A stretch of 64,000 nt of DNA from Sedimenticola hydrogenitrophicus. GTDB taxonomy: Bacteria; Pseudomonadota; Gammaproteobacteria; Chromatiales; Chromatiaceae. Position numbers and translations under genes: made by a program. Position 1 is the first letter of the stretch. Every line of letters begins with the position of its first letter. The notes beneath the pieces are model-generated. The model searched no databases, was not told the DNA's origin, and was given only the letters and a program-made list of their open reading frames with translations. Shown here piece by piece: positions 30,803 to 40,337 of the stretch. The stretch spans positions 62,001 to 126,000 of the forward strand of contig NZ_JAQGEI010000010.1 of the NCBI RefSeq assembly GCF_029017505.1, written 5' to 3'.

Positions 30803-31645
30803 TCACAGGGCACTGCTTTGCATGGCCAGATGCCGCGTCTCCCCGGCCACGGTTCCCCAGCCGATCCGATGCCGCTTCAGTGGCGCCTGCCCGATCCTGC
30901 CGAAAAGCTCACTCAGGGACCGGATCTCCCATTGCCCCCCCTTCCACATCACCAGCAACCGCTCGAACACCTTGAGCAATTCACCCCCTTCCCGCTCGGC
31001 GGACAGGCTGAATACTTCGCCATTGGGCATGATGCGCTGGCAGGCGGCATACAGATACTGATGCAGATTATCCTGGTTGATCTCTTCCTGGCTCAGCAGT
31101 TCATCCAGCGTGGGCAATGTCGTCGGTATCTGTGGACAACGGGAGAGGGCTCCCTGCAGTTCCGGCAGGAAGATGTGATGGCCCCGTACATCGGATGCGA
31201 ACTCAAACCCATATCCCTCCTCTTCCGTTAGCAGATGGGGATTGACCTGCCACCCCCTGGCAGCGTAATAGCGCGGCTCTCGGCCAAACAGACCGGTGAA
31301 GTTTTCCACCGCCCGGGCCATCTCATTATGGGTCCAGGCCGCCGTTCTGAAGGCCACATCGCGTTGCCAATCCAGGGCAGTGAAGGAAGAGAGGCCGATA
31401 TCATGGCCGGCATTTGCCACCGCCAGGAGATTGTCCCTGCAGCGCCTGCCGATATAGGAAACTGGCAGTCGTTGTCTGATGAGTGTTGGGATGAGATGTG
31501 CGAATGGGTAGCGCGTATAGTCGGGACCCAGGCTGAAAAAGAACGAGGCCTTTACCTGATGCTCATCCAGCAGGCGCAACAGGACCGGCACCCCTTCAAG
31601 CGCACCTTTCTCTGATCCTACCTCGATTCTAAGTGCCAGTCGCAA
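30803..31645 (-). CDS. ArnD/NodB-like polysaccharide deacetylase homologue, probably inactive
   Basis: A 280-residue protein aligning with the ArnD branch of NodB-type deacetylases (GVPVLLRLLDEHQVKASFFFSLGPD, GHDIGLSSFTALDWQ, GREPRYYAARGWQ). The first catalytic motif, normally containing two Asp (RIDVDT), reads RIEVGS here. The metal-binding His-rich motif (GLHAWDHHAWQ in ArnD) reads GLSSFTALDWQ. The catalytic base and zinc ligands are therefore missing. It may bind undecaprenyl-linked or other sugars without hydrolysing them. The frame is intact over the whole family length, so it is not a decaying pseudogene by any sign seen here. Confidence 0.8.
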   Translation of the reverse strand: MRLALRIEVGSEKGALEGVPVLLRLLDEHQVKASFFFSLGPDYTRYPFAHLIPTLIRQRLPVSYIGRRCRDNLLAVANAGHDIGLSSFTALDWQRDVAFRTAAWTHNEMARAVENFTGLFGREPRYYAARGWQVNPHLLTEEEGYGFEFASDVRGHHIFLPELQGALSRCPQIPTTLPTLDELLSQEEINQDNLHQYLYAACQRIMPNGEVFSLSAEREGGELLKVFERLLVMWKGGQWEIRSLSELFGRIGQAPLKRHRIGWGTVAGETRHLAMQSSAL

Positions 31646-31826
31646 TTTCTAAATACACCCCTGATTACACGTTTTGGACCAGTTCAACAGCGCTTCACGC
31701 ACCGTTCGCTGGGAAGTATACACACAGCGGATTGAAAATTGGACCTGGCTCCACCCGTTACCCCACAAATACCGATGAACACGCGTGTAGGATGCAGTCC
31801 GGCCCACCTATGGGTAAAGGGCAGAC

Positions 31827-34166
31827 CTAACTTCTCTTTTTCAACGCATCCGCAAGTGCGGCCGCCATGGCACCCCCGGCGGCCGGAGCGTTCGGCTTTT
31901 GCTGCCTGGCCGGCTTCTGTTTCGGCTTGGCGGTTGTTTCACCCGAGGAGACACCGCGTCCCCGATTCCCCTGTCCACGATTAGAGCTGTCGCTGTCGCT
32001 CTGATCGGATAACCGCATGGACAGGCCGATGCGCTTTCTCACCACATCCACCTCCATCACCTTGACCTTGACCAGATCACCGGCCTTGACAACCTCGCGG
32101 GGGTCCTTGATGAATTTTTCCGCCATGGCGGAGATGTGGACCAACCCATCCTGGTGGACACCAATATCGATAAAAGCACCGAAATTGGTCACATTGGTGA
32201 CCACCCCCTCCAGCACCATATCGGGTTTCAGGTCGGCCACTTTTTCTATGCCCTCCTGGAAACTGGCCGTTTTAAACTCGCCCCGGGGATCCCGTCCCGG
32301 CTTCTCCAACTCAGCGATGATGTCGGTGACTGTCGGCACGCCAAACCGTTCATCGGTAAACTGCTCCGGCCGGAGCGTGCGGAGGAATGACCGGTCGCCG
32401 ATCACATCCTGGATACGACGCCCCGCCTTGCGCAGAATCTTTTCCACCACCGGGTAGGCTTCGGGATGCACCGCGGAGGCATCGAGGGGATTGTCTCCGG
32501 CATTGATGCGGAGAAAACCGGCCGCCTGTTCAAAGCTCTTATCACCCAGCCTGGGCACCTTCAGCAGCTGGCGCCGATCCACGAAGGCACCATGTTCATT
32601 TCGGTACCGGACGATATTTTCCGCCAGGGTTCTGTTTAATCCGGAAACCTGGCCGAGCAACGCGGGCGAGGCGGTATTGATATCGACGCCCACCGAGTTC
32701 ACGCAATCCTCCACGATATTATCCAGCTGCCGGGCCAGGCGTGTCTGATTGACATCGTGCTGGTATTGACCGACGCCGATCGCCTTGGGATCGATCTTCA
32801 CCAGTTCCGCCAGCGGATCCTGCAGCCTTCTGGCAATCGACACGGCCCCGCGCAGGGTCACATCCAGCTCCGGCAGTTCGGCCGATGCCAACTCGGAAGC
32901 TGAATAGACCGACGCCCCGGCCTCGCTCACCATCACCTTCTGCAGCTTCAGCTCGGGATGGCGCTTGATCATGTCAACCACCAACCGGTCGGTTTCCCGT
33001 GAGGCGGTGCCATTGCCGATGGCCGTGAGACGAACCCCGTGGCGCTTGGCAAGCACCGCCAGTGATGCGATGGAGGCGTCCCACTGATTCTTCGGGGCAT
33101 GCGGATAGATGGTGGCCGTATCCAGTACTTTTCCGGTGGCATCCACCACGGCCACCTTGACCCCTGTGCGCAGACCCGGGTCGAGCCCGAGAATCGGCAA
33201 GTTGCCTGCAGGGGCCGCCAACAGCAGGTCATGGAGATTGTGACCAAATACTTTGATGGCCTCCTCTTCCGCCGCCTCACGCAGGCGCATCTTCAGTTCC
33301 AGGTCAAGGTGGCTGAATATCTTGACCCGCCATGCCCAGCGCACACACTCTTTCAACCAGGCATCCGCCGCACGCCCCTGATCCTCAACCCCCACCTGAC
33401 GGGCGATGGTCATTTCACAGGGAGAGGTGCCCTGAAAAGCCTCATCAACAACCAGCTCCAGATTCAGCAGACTCTCGTTGCGCCCGCGAAACAGCGCCAA
33501 TGCCCGATGGGACGGGATCTGGCGAATCGCTTCGGCATACTCGAAGTAATCCTTGAACTTGGCTGCCTCCTGTTCCTTGCCCTTGACCACCTGAGACTTG
33601 ATGACACCCTGATTCCAGAGGTAGTCGCGCAATGTGCCGAGCAGTTCGGCATTCTCGGCAAAGCGCTCCATGAGAATCTGCCGCGCCCCCTCAAGCACCG
33701 CCTTTTCATCGGCAAAACCGGCGTCCTGATCGATATATCCTGACGCCTCCGCCTGCGGATCGAGTGTCGGATCGGCGAGCAGTTTCAGTGCCAACGGCTC
33801 GATCCCGGCCTCCCGTGCGATCTGCGCCTTGGTCCTTCTTTTGGGTCGGTAAGGCAGGTAGAGATCCTCCAGTCGGGTTTTGGTCTCGGCGGTGACAATA
33901 TCCTTTTCCAGCGCCTCGGTCAGTTTGCCCTGTTCGCGGATGCTGTTGAGCACGGTCGTACGCCGCTCCTCAAGTTCGCGCAGATAACCGAGGCGTTCTT
34001 CCAGATTCCGCAATTGCGTATCATCCAGGCCACCGGTTTTCTCTTTCCTGTAGCGGGAGATGAATGGCACGGTTGCACCCTCATCCAGCAGCCCTACCGC
34101 AGCCATCACCTGGGGCATTGCCACACTCAACTCTTCGGCGATCTGACTAATAATTTTCTGCATCAC
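31827..34166 (-). CDS. tex: Transcription accessory protein Tex (S1 RNA-binding)
   Basis: A 779-residue RNA-binding protein conserved across bacteria and linked to transcription and RNA surveillance. The Tex N-terminal helical domain starts [19 protein letters not shown] and includes [27 protein letters not shown] YqgF-like RNase H fold follows ([18 protein letters not shown]), then helix-hairpin-helix segments ([30 protein letters not shown]). An S1 domain lies near residues 645-720 ([26 protein letters not shown]). The tail is Gly/Gln/Lys rich. It is monocistronic as far as can be seen. Confidence 0.95.
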   Translation of the reverse strand: MMQKIISQIAEELSVAMPQVMAAVGLLDEGATVPFISRYRKEKTGGLDDTQLRNLEERLGYLRELEERRTTVLNSIREQGKLTEALEKDIVTAETKTRLEDLYLPYRPKRRTKAQIAREAGIEPLALKLLADPTLDPQAEASGYIDQDAGFADEKAVLEGARQILMERFAENAELLGTLRDYLWNQGVIKSQVVKGKEQEAAKFKDYFEYAEAIRQIPSHRALALFRGRNESLLNLELVVDEAFQGTSPCEMTIARQVGVEDQGRAADAWLKECVRWAWRVKIFSHLDLELKMRLREAAEEEAIKVFGHNLHDLLLAAPAGNLPILGLDPGLRTGVKVAVVDATGKVLDTATIYPHAPKNQWDASIASLAVLAKRHGVRLTAIGNGTASRETDRLVVDMIKRHPELKLQKVMVSEAGASVYSASELASAELPELDVTLRGAVSIARRLQDPLAELVKIDPKAIGVGQYQHDVNQTRLARQLDNIVEDCVNSVGVDINTASPALLGQVSGLNRTLAENIVRYRNEHGAFVDRRQLLKVPRLGDKSFEQAAGFLRINAGDNPLDASAVHPEAYPVVEKILRKAGRRIQDVIGDRSFLRTLRPEQFTDERFGVPTVTDIIAELEKPGRDPRGEFKTASFQEGIEKVADLKPDMVLEGVVTNVTNFGAFIDIGVHQDGLVHISAMAEKFIKDPREVVKAGDLVKVKVMEVDVVRKRIGLSMRLSDQSDSDSSNRGQGNRGRGVSSGETTAKPKQKPARQQKPNAPAAGGAMAAALADALKKRS

Positions 34167-34493
34167 AACTTATGATCTCGGTTATATGCTGTCGCCAGGC
34201 AGGCGTAGAAAGCCGCTCCGGCCAGTCATGGTTTTCGCGGCCCGTAGGGGCAGGCCCCTGTGCCTGCCCTTTCTCCGGGCAACCACGGGGGGGTTGCCCC
34301 TACGGCCATCCCTGGCCTCCACGGCATAAGTCCATCCCTGGACAAAACAGAGCCGGGCCAACAGGCTCGGCTCAATACAGTATTCGATAATGTCGATGAA
34401 TCGCTAATTGCTCATCCCTGAAGCCTGTCGGGCTTTGCCTCGCCACGACCGGTCATGCCCGACAGGTGCCTGAATAAAAGCAGCCGGCGGGAT
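34167..34493. repeat. Repeat-containing intergenic region with GTAGGGGCA palindrome
   Basis: CCGTAGGGGCA at 34242 mirrors TGCCCCTACGG ending at 34305, around inner copies of GGGCAGG- and GGGCAACC-type stems. Next to it (34306-34350) is a short piece resembling the centre of the family-B MITE (CCATCCCTGGCC, GCATAAGTCCATCCCTGGAC), probably an element remnant. No ORF is supported. Confidence 0.55.
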
Positions 34494-34691
34494 TCAGACG
34501 CTGCAGCTATCCGCATAAACGGACATGATGGATTTGAGTTCGTCCAGCACCGCTTGTTGCGCCTCCGGCCTGAGGTGCGACAGTTCCGGCAAGGCCTGAC
34601 CCTGCTCCAACAACTGGATTTTACGCCGTACCTCCTGGCACCCTGTTCTACAAATTGCCTCTATACAGGCATCGATAGTCATGTTCCGCAT
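34494..34691 (-). CDS. Small hypothetical protein
   Basis: A 65-residue ORF (or 62 from the next Met at 34682) reading MTIDACIEAICRTGCQEVRRKIQLLEQG in the first half and a helical acidic second half ending SIMSVYADSCSV. Three Cys are present: two near the N-terminus and one near the C-terminus. It appears all-helical and soluble. The frame is open to 34811, but that extension looks non-coding. I do not recognise a family. Upstream, between it and the double LexA-type operator, lies the 241-bp repeat at 34842. Confidence 0.55.
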   Translation of the reverse strand: MRNMTIDACIEAICRTGCQEVRRKIQLLEQGQALPELSHLRPEAQQAVLDELKSIMSVYADSCSV

Positions 34692-34841
34692 GGCGTCGTT
34701 AGCGTTTAAAAATACTGCAGCAATTATATAGGAGATTATTCGGCCCCTGCCAGGACTCTCTCCGGCCTGCATCTGACCGGCGTGAATCTCGCTGAGCCGC
34801 AAATCACGCAAAGACTATGGAAATCATGGGCTCTACCCGGG

Positions 34842-35082
34842 ATGGCACTTACTTAAGCCAAGAACCACCGTCATTCCATCCTTAGGTCCGTAACCGGTGC
34901 GTCCCTGCACCACTTCTCCGGCGCAGGCCGGACAAAAGCGCGAAGCGCGTTGAACGACTGAAAGTCGGCCCGAAGGGTGAGCGAAGCGAATAATCCAGGA
35001 ATACCGCCACCATTAAGCAGTCTGGATCCCGGCCTGCGCCGGGATGACGAAAATCCTGCAATTCGCCGTAAGTAAGTGCCAT
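34842..35082. mobile_element. MITE-like element with 14-bp inverted ends
   Basis: ATGGCACTTACTTA at the left matches TAAGTAAGTGCCAT at the right exactly. The 241-bp interior contains a CGTCATTCC...GGGATGACG dyad and a GTGGTGCAGGGACGCACCGG segment related to repeats at 35571 and 54721. No transposase is encoded. The ends suggest mobilisation by an element elsewhere in the genome. Confidence 0.75.
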
Positions 35083-35140
35083 TCGGTGCTGCCCGGCTTT
35101 GCTCCTTTATCCCCGACCCCTGACCCGGCACAAAATAGTG

Positions 35141-35186
35141 GTTCTCTTTTTGTTCTATCGATGCTAGGATAGAACCACTAGAGAAC
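35141..35186. promoter_or_regulatory. Double LexA-type operator
   Basis: Box 1 at 35141-35158 reads GTTCTCTTTTTGTTCTAT. Box 2 at 35169-35186 reads GTTCTCTAGTGGTTCTAT on the minus strand. They share all fixed positions, are inverted, and are 10 bp apart, exactly as upstream of lexA. Box 2 and its flank (ATAGAACCACTAGAGAACA) are identical to the lexA copy over 19 bp. A -10-like TAGGAT at 35165-35170 has the same offset as TATAAT at lexA. Transcription to the right would lead into the small ORF at 35266. Confidence 0.75.
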
Positions 35187-35265
35187 AAGGACTGTCCTGA
35201 TGTGCGACCGTCGCAGGGAGTGAACGTCGCAATTGCCCCCACAGTTGACCTATCAGGTGAGCACA

Positions 35266-35436
35266 ATGAGCTATAAAAACGGCTATATCATGCAGGATCA
35301 GGTTCGCAATCAGATACCCAGTTTGATGGCATGCAATCTGAGCAGGAAACCTTCCCGATCGGAATCGCGGTTGCACCTGGTTTCGGTTGCGGTGGTCACC
35401 TCGGTCTATTTCCTGGCCATGGCGATATCCGTCTAG
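35266..35436 (+). CDS. Candidate SOS-controlled small single-span membrane protein
   Basis: A 56-codon ORF starting MSYKNGYIMQDQVRN, with CAGGTGAG at good distance before the ATG. About 35 polar, basic residues precede a C-terminal hydrophobic stretch (LVSVAVVTSVYFLAMAISV) that can span the membrane, giving a tail-anchored or N-in topology. It lies 80 bp downstream of the double LexA-type operator, about 90 nt after the expected transcription start. Small membrane proteins under LexA in other bacteria include division inhibitors (SidA, YneA, DivS) and TisB-type toxins. Similarity is in architecture only; I recognise no family. It is short enough that chance cannot be excluded. Confidence 0.5.
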   Translation: MSYKNGYIMQDQVRNQIPSLMACNLSRKPSRSESRLHLVSVAVVTSVYFLAMAISV

Positions 35437-35570
35437 GATGTCTGCCGGGTGTGACCGATCGTAGCGAGGGAACGCCGGTTCGTTCCGCTCATGCCTCTGC
35501 TTCACCCCTTCGGGATTGCACGCCAATCGCTCCCCGCGATTGAATGAGCCATACTTTTCGAGGTGCGCAG

Positions 35571-35619
35571 TGGTGCGGGAGGCGTGGTACAGGGATGTAC
35601 CGATAACGGAGCCGAGGAT
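35571..35619 (+). repeat. Short dispersed repeat, family C
   Basis: GTGGTACAGGGATGTACCG followed by TAACGGA and GAGGATGC. Related copies are at 54721-54769 (same strand) and, inverted, inside the element at 34842-35082. Each contains the self-complementary GGTACAGGRATGTACC core. Confidence 0.55.
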
Positions 35620-35647
35620 GCAATGCACCGTTTGCGGAGCCAGGAGT

Positions 35648-35787
35648 GAACCACGGATGGACACCGATATACACGGATTTTTGGTTAAGGAAGCATCCCA
35701 ACTGGCGGACGGTGGTACGGCGGGGCTCAGGAACACGCATTGCGTGACCTATCCCATCAGTGTCCATCTGTGTGTATCCGTGGTTTA
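35648..35787. repeat. Inverted repeat pair around 75 bp
   Basis: AACCACGGATGGACACCGAT at the left pairs with ATCTGTGTGTATCCGTGGTT at the right, the arms being about 30 bp each with mismatches. No gene is supported in the enclosed region. Confidence 0.6.
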
Positions 35788-35941
35788 GCGCCGTCACACT
35801 ATATAAGCCTTGCCGTAACGCCGACGAAAAGACCAGCCGGATGGGGAGTATTTGTTGACGGGCCCTCAGCAGAGCAAGCTGCCGACGAGCAAGCGGGTCG
35901 CCTGGAAAAAGGACCGCGGAATGCTGCCTCGGGACGCCAGC

Positions 35942-35981
35942 ATTATTTAATGCTGGAAGCCACGCTTCCAGATTAAATAAT
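35942..35981. terminator. Strong hairpin downstream of ihfB
   Basis: ATTATTTAATGCTGGAAGC and GCTTCCAGATTAAATAAT pair over 18 bp with one bulge around a CAC loop, about 50 bp past the ihfB stop on the minus strand. Its A/T ends could act as a bidirectional terminator. Confidence 0.55.
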
Positions 35982-36033
35982 CCGGCAGATTAAACAATCC
36001 GCCAGATCATAAAATTCAGGATGTCATGGTTGA

Positions 36034-36342
36034 TCAGCCGGTTATTTTGGATCCGCCGGCGGCACTTTCATTCACCCGCTCACGCAGCTCCTTACCCGGT
36101 TTGAAATGTGGAACGTACTTTCCGGCCAGCGCCACCGATGCACCGGTCTTTGGATTGCGTCCCTGTCTCGGTGGGCGAAAGTGAAGCGAGAAACTCCCAA
36201 ACCCCCGAATCTCAATGCGTTCCCCAGAGGCCAGGGTCTGACTCATCTGTTCCAACATGCATTTGATAGCCAACTCCACGTCACGGTAGGCAAGGTGGCT
36301 TTGTTCTTTTGCGATGACGTCAATCAATTCAGATTTTGTCAT
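36034..36342 (-). CDS. ihfB: Integration host factor subunit beta
   Basis: A 102-residue DNA-bending protein. It starts [23 protein letters not shown] and has the HU/IHF arm region [25 protein letters not shown], with the intercalating Pro of NPKTG. The [17 protein letters not shown] end is typical. The C-terminal tail AAGGSKITG is slightly longer than in E. coli. It lies 79 bp downstream of rpsA, as in many gammaproteobacteria, with a hairpin between. Confidence 0.96.
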   Translation of the reverse strand: MTKSELIDVIAKEQSHLAYRDVELAIKCMLEQMSQTLASGERIEIRGFGSFSLHFRPPRQGRNPKTGASVALAGKYVPHFKPGKELRERVNESAAGGSKITG

Positions 36343-36365
36343 TCTTTTTGAATCCCCTTGATGAG

Positions 36366-36391
36366 GCCGGAACCCGTTACCGGGTTCCGGC
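36366..36391. terminator. Hairpin between rpsA and ihfB
   Basis: GCCGGAACCCG and CGGGTTCCGGC form a perfect 11-bp stem around TTAC. It lacks a following T-run, so it may be a processing or attenuation site that sets ihfB expression below rpsA. Confidence 0.6.
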
Positions 36392-36421
36392 TACCAGATC
36401 AACTGCGTTTACCGCAACGGA

Positions 36422-38098
36422 TCACTTCTTGGATGCTTCGTCCATCTGTGCCTTCAGCATATCGCCAAGGGTGGCGGTACCTGTCGGAGCACTGGAATAG
36501 GACTTGATCGCCGCCTGCTCTTCAGCAAAGTCCTTTGCCTTGATAGAGAGCGTAATGGTGCGGTTCTTGCGGTCCACACCCAGGAAGCGAGCCTCGACTT
36601 CATCCCCTTCCTTCAGTTCGGCACGTGCATCTTCAACACGATCCCTGGAGATCTCCGAGCCACGGATGTAGCCCTCGATCCCCTCGGCCAGGGTAATGAC
36701 CGCACCGCGCTTGTCCACTTCCTTCACTACACCCTTGACGATATCGCCTTTGGCATTATTTGCCAGGTATGCGGAGAAGGGATCTTTGTCGAGCTGTTTA
36801 ATGCCCAGGGAGATGCGCTCACGTTCCGGATCAACCGAGAGGACAACCGTCTCGAGTTCCTGACCCTTCTTGTAATCACGCACACCCTCTTCACCAGCCT
36901 CATCCCAGGAGATATCCGACAGGTGAACCAGGCCATCGATACCGCCGTCCAGTCCGATAAACACACCGAAGTCGGTGATCGACTTGATCTTGCCGGTGAC
37001 GTGATCGCCCTTCTTGTGGGTCTCGGCAAACTCTTCCCAGGGGTTGTTCTTGCACTGCTTCATGCCCAGGGAGATACGCCGACGCTCCTCGTCGATATCA
37101 AGCACCATGACCTCGACTTCATCACCCAGTTGAACCAGTTTGGAAGGATGAATGTTCTTGTTGGTCCAATCCATCTCGGAGACGTGAACCAGGCCTTCGA
37201 CACCCTCTTCGATCTCGACAAAGCAGCCGTAGTCGGCCAGGTTGGTCACCTTGCCGAAGAGACGGGTGTTCTCGGGATAACGACGCGCCAGATTGGTCCA
37301 GGGATCGTCGCCCATCTGCTTCAGGCCGAGCGAAACACGCTGCTTGTCACGGTCGAATTTGAGAACCTTGACGGCAATCTCTTCACCGATCTCAACCACC
37401 TCGGAGGGATGCTTGACGCGCTTCCAGGCCATATCGGTAATGTGCAGCAGACCATCGATGCCGCCGAGATCGACGAAGGCACCATAGTCGGTGAGGTTCT
37501 TGACAATACCCTTGATCTCGATGCCTTCCTGCAGACTTTCCAGCAGCGCTTCACGCTCGGCACTGTATTCGGTCTCGACCACCGCACGCCGTGAAACCAC
37601 GACATTGTTACGCCGCTGATCCAGCTTGATCACCTTGAATTCGAGATCCTTGCCTTCAAGGTAGGTGGTATCCCGAACAGGACGGACGTCCACCAGTGAA
37701 CCGGGCAGGAAGGCACGAATCTCGCCGAGTTCGACGGTGAATCCGCCCTTAACCTTGCCATTGATACGGCCGGTGACATTCTCTTCCGCCTCGAACGCTG
37801 TTTCGAGGACCTTCCAGGCGTGATGGCGTTTGGCCTTTTCACGGGAAAGACGGGTCGCACCGAATCCATCTTCTACCGCGTCGAGAGCTACCTCGACCTG
37901 GTCACCCACGGAGACTTCGAGTTCTCCGTTCAGGTTCAGGAATTGACTCCTGGGTATAACGCCTTCAGATTTCAGTCCGGCATTGACTATCACGGCGTCA
38001 TTGGTGATCTCCAGGACGGTACCAACGATGATGGCACCGGTGCGCAGCTGAGTTTGCGCGACGCTCTCTTCAAAAAGTTCAGCAAAGCTTTCGGTCAT
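36422..38098 (-). CDS. rpsA: 30S ribosomal protein S1
   Basis: A 558-residue protein with six S1 (OB-fold) repeats binding mRNA on the small subunit. It starts [28 protein letters not shown]. The four central repeats carry the usual signature, for example [27 protein letters not shown] and [28 protein letters not shown]. The length is that of a full six-motif S1. It is downstream of cmk, with a terminator between, and upstream of ihfB. Confidence 0.97.
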   Translation of the reverse strand: MTESFAELFEESVAQTQLRTGAIIVGTVLEITNDAVIVNAGLKSEGVIPRSQFLNLNGELEVSVGDQVEVALDAVEDGFGATRLSREKAKRHHAWKVLETAFEAEENVTGRINGKVKGGFTVELGEIRAFLPGSLVDVRPVRDTTYLEGKDLEFKVIKLDQRRNNVVVSRRAVVETEYSAEREALLESLQEGIEIKGIVKNLTDYGAFVDLGGIDGLLHITDMAWKRVKHPSEVVEIGEEIAVKVLKFDRDKQRVSLGLKQMGDDPWTNLARRYPENTRLFGKVTNLADYGCFVEIEEGVEGLVHVSEMDWTNKNIHPSKLVQLGDEVEVMVLDIDEERRRISLGMKQCKNNPWEEFAETHKKGDHVTGKIKSITDFGVFIGLDGGIDGLVHLSDISWDEAGEEGVRDYKKGQELETVVLSVDPERERISLGIKQLDKDPFSAYLANNAKGDIVKGVVKEVDKRGAVITLAEGIEGYIRGSEISRDRVEDARAELKEGDEVEARFLGVDRKNRTITLSIKAKDFAEEQAAIKSYSSAPTGTATLGDMLKAQMDEASKK

Positions 38099-38169
38099 GG
38101 GTTAATAATCCTAATCGGCGAACCGATTAAATATCGACCTGAATTCATCACGGTCGACGTGGGTTGATG

Positions 38170-38197
38170 TTAAAAAAAACAGCCCTTTAACGGGCCA
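38170..38197 (-). terminator. Intrinsic terminator after cmk
   Basis: On the minus strand GGCCC, a GTTAAA loop and GGGCT are followed by TGTTTTTTTT, just past the cmk stop. The stem is short but the T-tract is strong. rpsA therefore probably has its own promoter between this site and 38099. Confidence 0.7.
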
Positions 38198-38201
38198 CCA
38201 G

Positions 38202-38867
38202 TTACTCGAGCTCCGGCAGGGTTTGATAGACCCTTGCCAGCACCCGTTCCAGCACCTCATCGATGGAGAGTGCCGTTGAGTCCACGATCAACGCCCCGTC
38301 AGGGGCCTTCAGTGGCGCTACACTGCGGTTCCGGTCCCGGTCATCCCGTTCGCGAATCTCCGCAATCAGACTCGTTAGGTTAGCACTTAAACCCTTCTCT
38401 ATCAACTGCTTATATCGACGTTGCGCACGTTCCTCCGCGCTGGCATCGAGAAATATCTTCACCTCCGCCGCGGGAAAAACCACGCTGCCCATATCCCTGC
38501 CATCGGCCACCAGTCCCGGCTCGACGGCGCAAGCCCGCTGCCAGGTCAGCAGCGTCTCGCGTACTTCGGGTAACGCGGCGACCTTGGAGGCGGCATTGCC
38601 CGCCTGTTCGGTACGAATCGCCAGGCTGACATCCTCGCCATCGAGCAGGACACGCCCATCGCGGAACTCGATATCCATTTTGAGTGCCATCCGCGCCAAT
38701 TGTTTCACATCATCGAAGGCAATTCCGGCCCGCTCCGCCGCGTATCCCAGCAACCGGTAGAGTGCCCCGCTGTCGAGACAACGCCAGCCCAGGATCTCGG
38801 CGAGCCGGCTGGCAATGGTCCCCTTGCCGGAGCCGCTGGGTCCGTCGATGGTGATAACAGGTGCCAT
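38202..38867 (-). CDS. cmk: Cytidylate kinase
   Basis: A 221-residue (d)CMP kinase. The P-loop is ITIDGPSGSGKGTIASRLA, and SGALYRLLGYAA, DGRDMGSVVFPAAEVKIFLDASAEERAQRRYKQL and DDRDRNRSVAPLKAPDGALIVDST are family signatures. Its ATG immediately follows the aroA stop with no gap, so the two are translationally linked. Confidence 0.97.
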   Translation of the reverse strand: MAPVITIDGPSGSGKGTIASRLAEILGWRCLDSGALYRLLGYAAERAGIAFDDVKQLARMALKMDIEFRDGRVLLDGEDVSLAIRTEQAGNAASKVAALPEVRETLLTWQRACAVEPGLVADGRDMGSVVFPAAEVKIFLDASAEERAQRRYKQLIEKGLSANLTSLIAEIRERDDRDRNRSVAPLKAPDGALIVDSTALSIDEVLERVLARVYQTLPELE

Positions 38868-40193
38868 TCAGTTCTCCTTTTCGCCTTCTATGGCCAGACC
38901 GGCGGCGGCGGCCAGTCTGACGAATCCCGGGAATGAGGTGTTCACGTTACTGCAGTCATCGATCAGAATCTCACCCTCGGCACGCAGCGCGGCCATAGCA
39001 AAGGCCATGGCGATCCGGTGATCACCATGACTGCCGACCCGGCCGCCGTGGATCTGCCCGCCCTGGATCACGATCCCATCCGGGGTGGGCGTTGCACGTA
39101 CCCCCAGCGCGGTCAGGCCATCGGCCATCACCTGGATCCGGTCGCTCTCCTTGACCCGAAGCTCTTCCGCACCGGTCAGCACGGTCTCGCCCTCGGCACA
39201 GGCGGCGGCGACAAACAGCGCCGGAAATTCGTCAATCGCCAGCGGTACCTGATCCACCGGTATCCTGATGCCGCGCAGACCGGCCGAGCGTACCCGCAGG
39301 TCCGCCACCGGCTCCCCTCCCACATCCCGCCGGTTGAGGATCTCGATATCCGCGCCCATCAGGCGCAGGATATTGATCACCCCGTCCCGGGTCGGATTGA
39401 TCCCCACGTGTTGCAGCAGGATATCCGAGCCGCGCGCGATACTGGCGCCGACCAGAAAGAAGGCCGCCGAGGAGATATCCGCCGGTATGTCGATGTCGCA
39501 GGCGGTCAGTGTTCCGCCACCTTCAAGGGAGACACTGGCCCCGGTGCGCTCGACCGGGTAGCCGAAACCGCTGAGCATGCGCTCGGTGTGATCCCGGGTG
39601 GGGGCCGGTTCGGTGATCCGGGTGGTCCCTTCGGCATAGAGCCCGGCCAGCAGCAGGCAGGATTTGATCTGGGCACTGGCCACCGGCAGCGGGTAGTCGA
39701 TCGCCTTCAGGCTTTCGACCGGATGGATCCGCAGTGGTGCAGTACCCAGTTCGGTGGTCTCCACCCGCGCGCCCATGCGCTGCAGGGGGTCGGTCACCCG
39801 ACGCATGGGCCGTCCGGAGAGGGAGCTGTCGCCGATCAAGGTCAGTTCCAGTCCCTGGCCGGCCAGCAGCCCGACCAACAGGCGCATGGAGGTGCCGGAG
39901 TTTCCCAGCTCTAGCGGGCCCGTCGGGGTCTTCAGTCCGTGCATACCCACCCCCTGGATGGTGACCGCCCCGTCCTCCGGGCCGCTGATATCCACCCCCA
40001 GGGCACGAAACGCCCGCAGGGTGGCCAGGCTGTCCTCACCCTCCAGAAAGCCGCTGATGCGGGTCGTTCCCTCGGCGAGCGAGCCGAGCATGATGGAACG
40101 GTGCGAGATCGATTTATCGCCCGGAACGCGCAGGGTGCCGCTCAAGCAGCCCCCCGGACGGACATGAAAAACCAGATTTTCGGCTGAACTCAA
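38868..40193 (-). CDS. aroA: 3-phosphoshikimate 1-carboxyvinyltransferase (EPSP synthase)
   Basis: The shikimate-pathway enzyme joining PEP to shikimate 3-phosphate. I place the start at the TTG at 40193 (MSSAENLVFHVRPGGCLSG), which has GGAG six bases upstream. The frame is open to another TTG at 40286, but that extension is hydrophobic and unlike the family. Landmarks are LRVPGDKSISHRSIMLGSLAEG, LELGNSGTSMRLLVGLLAG, SAQIKSCLLLAGLYA and RVGSHGDHRIAMAFAMAALRA. About 441 residues result, normal for the family. It lies upstream of cmk in the common aroA-cmk-rpsA order. Confidence 0.94.
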   Translation of the reverse strand: MSSAENLVFHVRPGGCLSGTLRVPGDKSISHRSIMLGSLAEGTTRISGFLEGEDSLATLRAFRALGVDISGPEDGAVTIQGVGMHGLKTPTGPLELGNSGTSMRLLVGLLAGQGLELTLIGDSSLSGRPMRRVTDPLQRMGARVETTELGTAPLRIHPVESLKAIDYPLPVASAQIKSCLLLAGLYAEGTTRITEPAPTRDHTERMLSGFGYPVERTGASVSLEGGGTLTACDIDIPADISSAAFFLVGASIARGSDILLQHVGINPTRDGVINILRLMGADIEILNRRDVGGEPVADLRVRSAGLRGIRIPVDQVPLAIDEFPALFVAAACAEGETVLTGAEELRVKESDRIQVMADGLTALGVRATPTPDGIVIQGGQIHGGRVGSHGDHRIAMAFAMAALRAEGEILIDDCSNVNTSFPGFVRLAAAAGLAIEGEKEN

Positions 40194-40337
40194 CGGAGTC
40201 TCCAGTATAGCGACAAGGGAGGAAAAGGGCGCACAGCTTAGCCCCAAACGGGCCGCAAGTAAACACCAAACAACAATAAGAAACAATGGGTTAGTGCATT
40301 AAAACAGGATGGCGTCATCTAACTTCGGGTGGGGCGA

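Noticed and set aside
34692-34811. Upstream extension of the small minus-strand ORF
   Set aside because: The added 40 residues look non-coding; the ATG pair at 34691/34682 starts the plausible protein.
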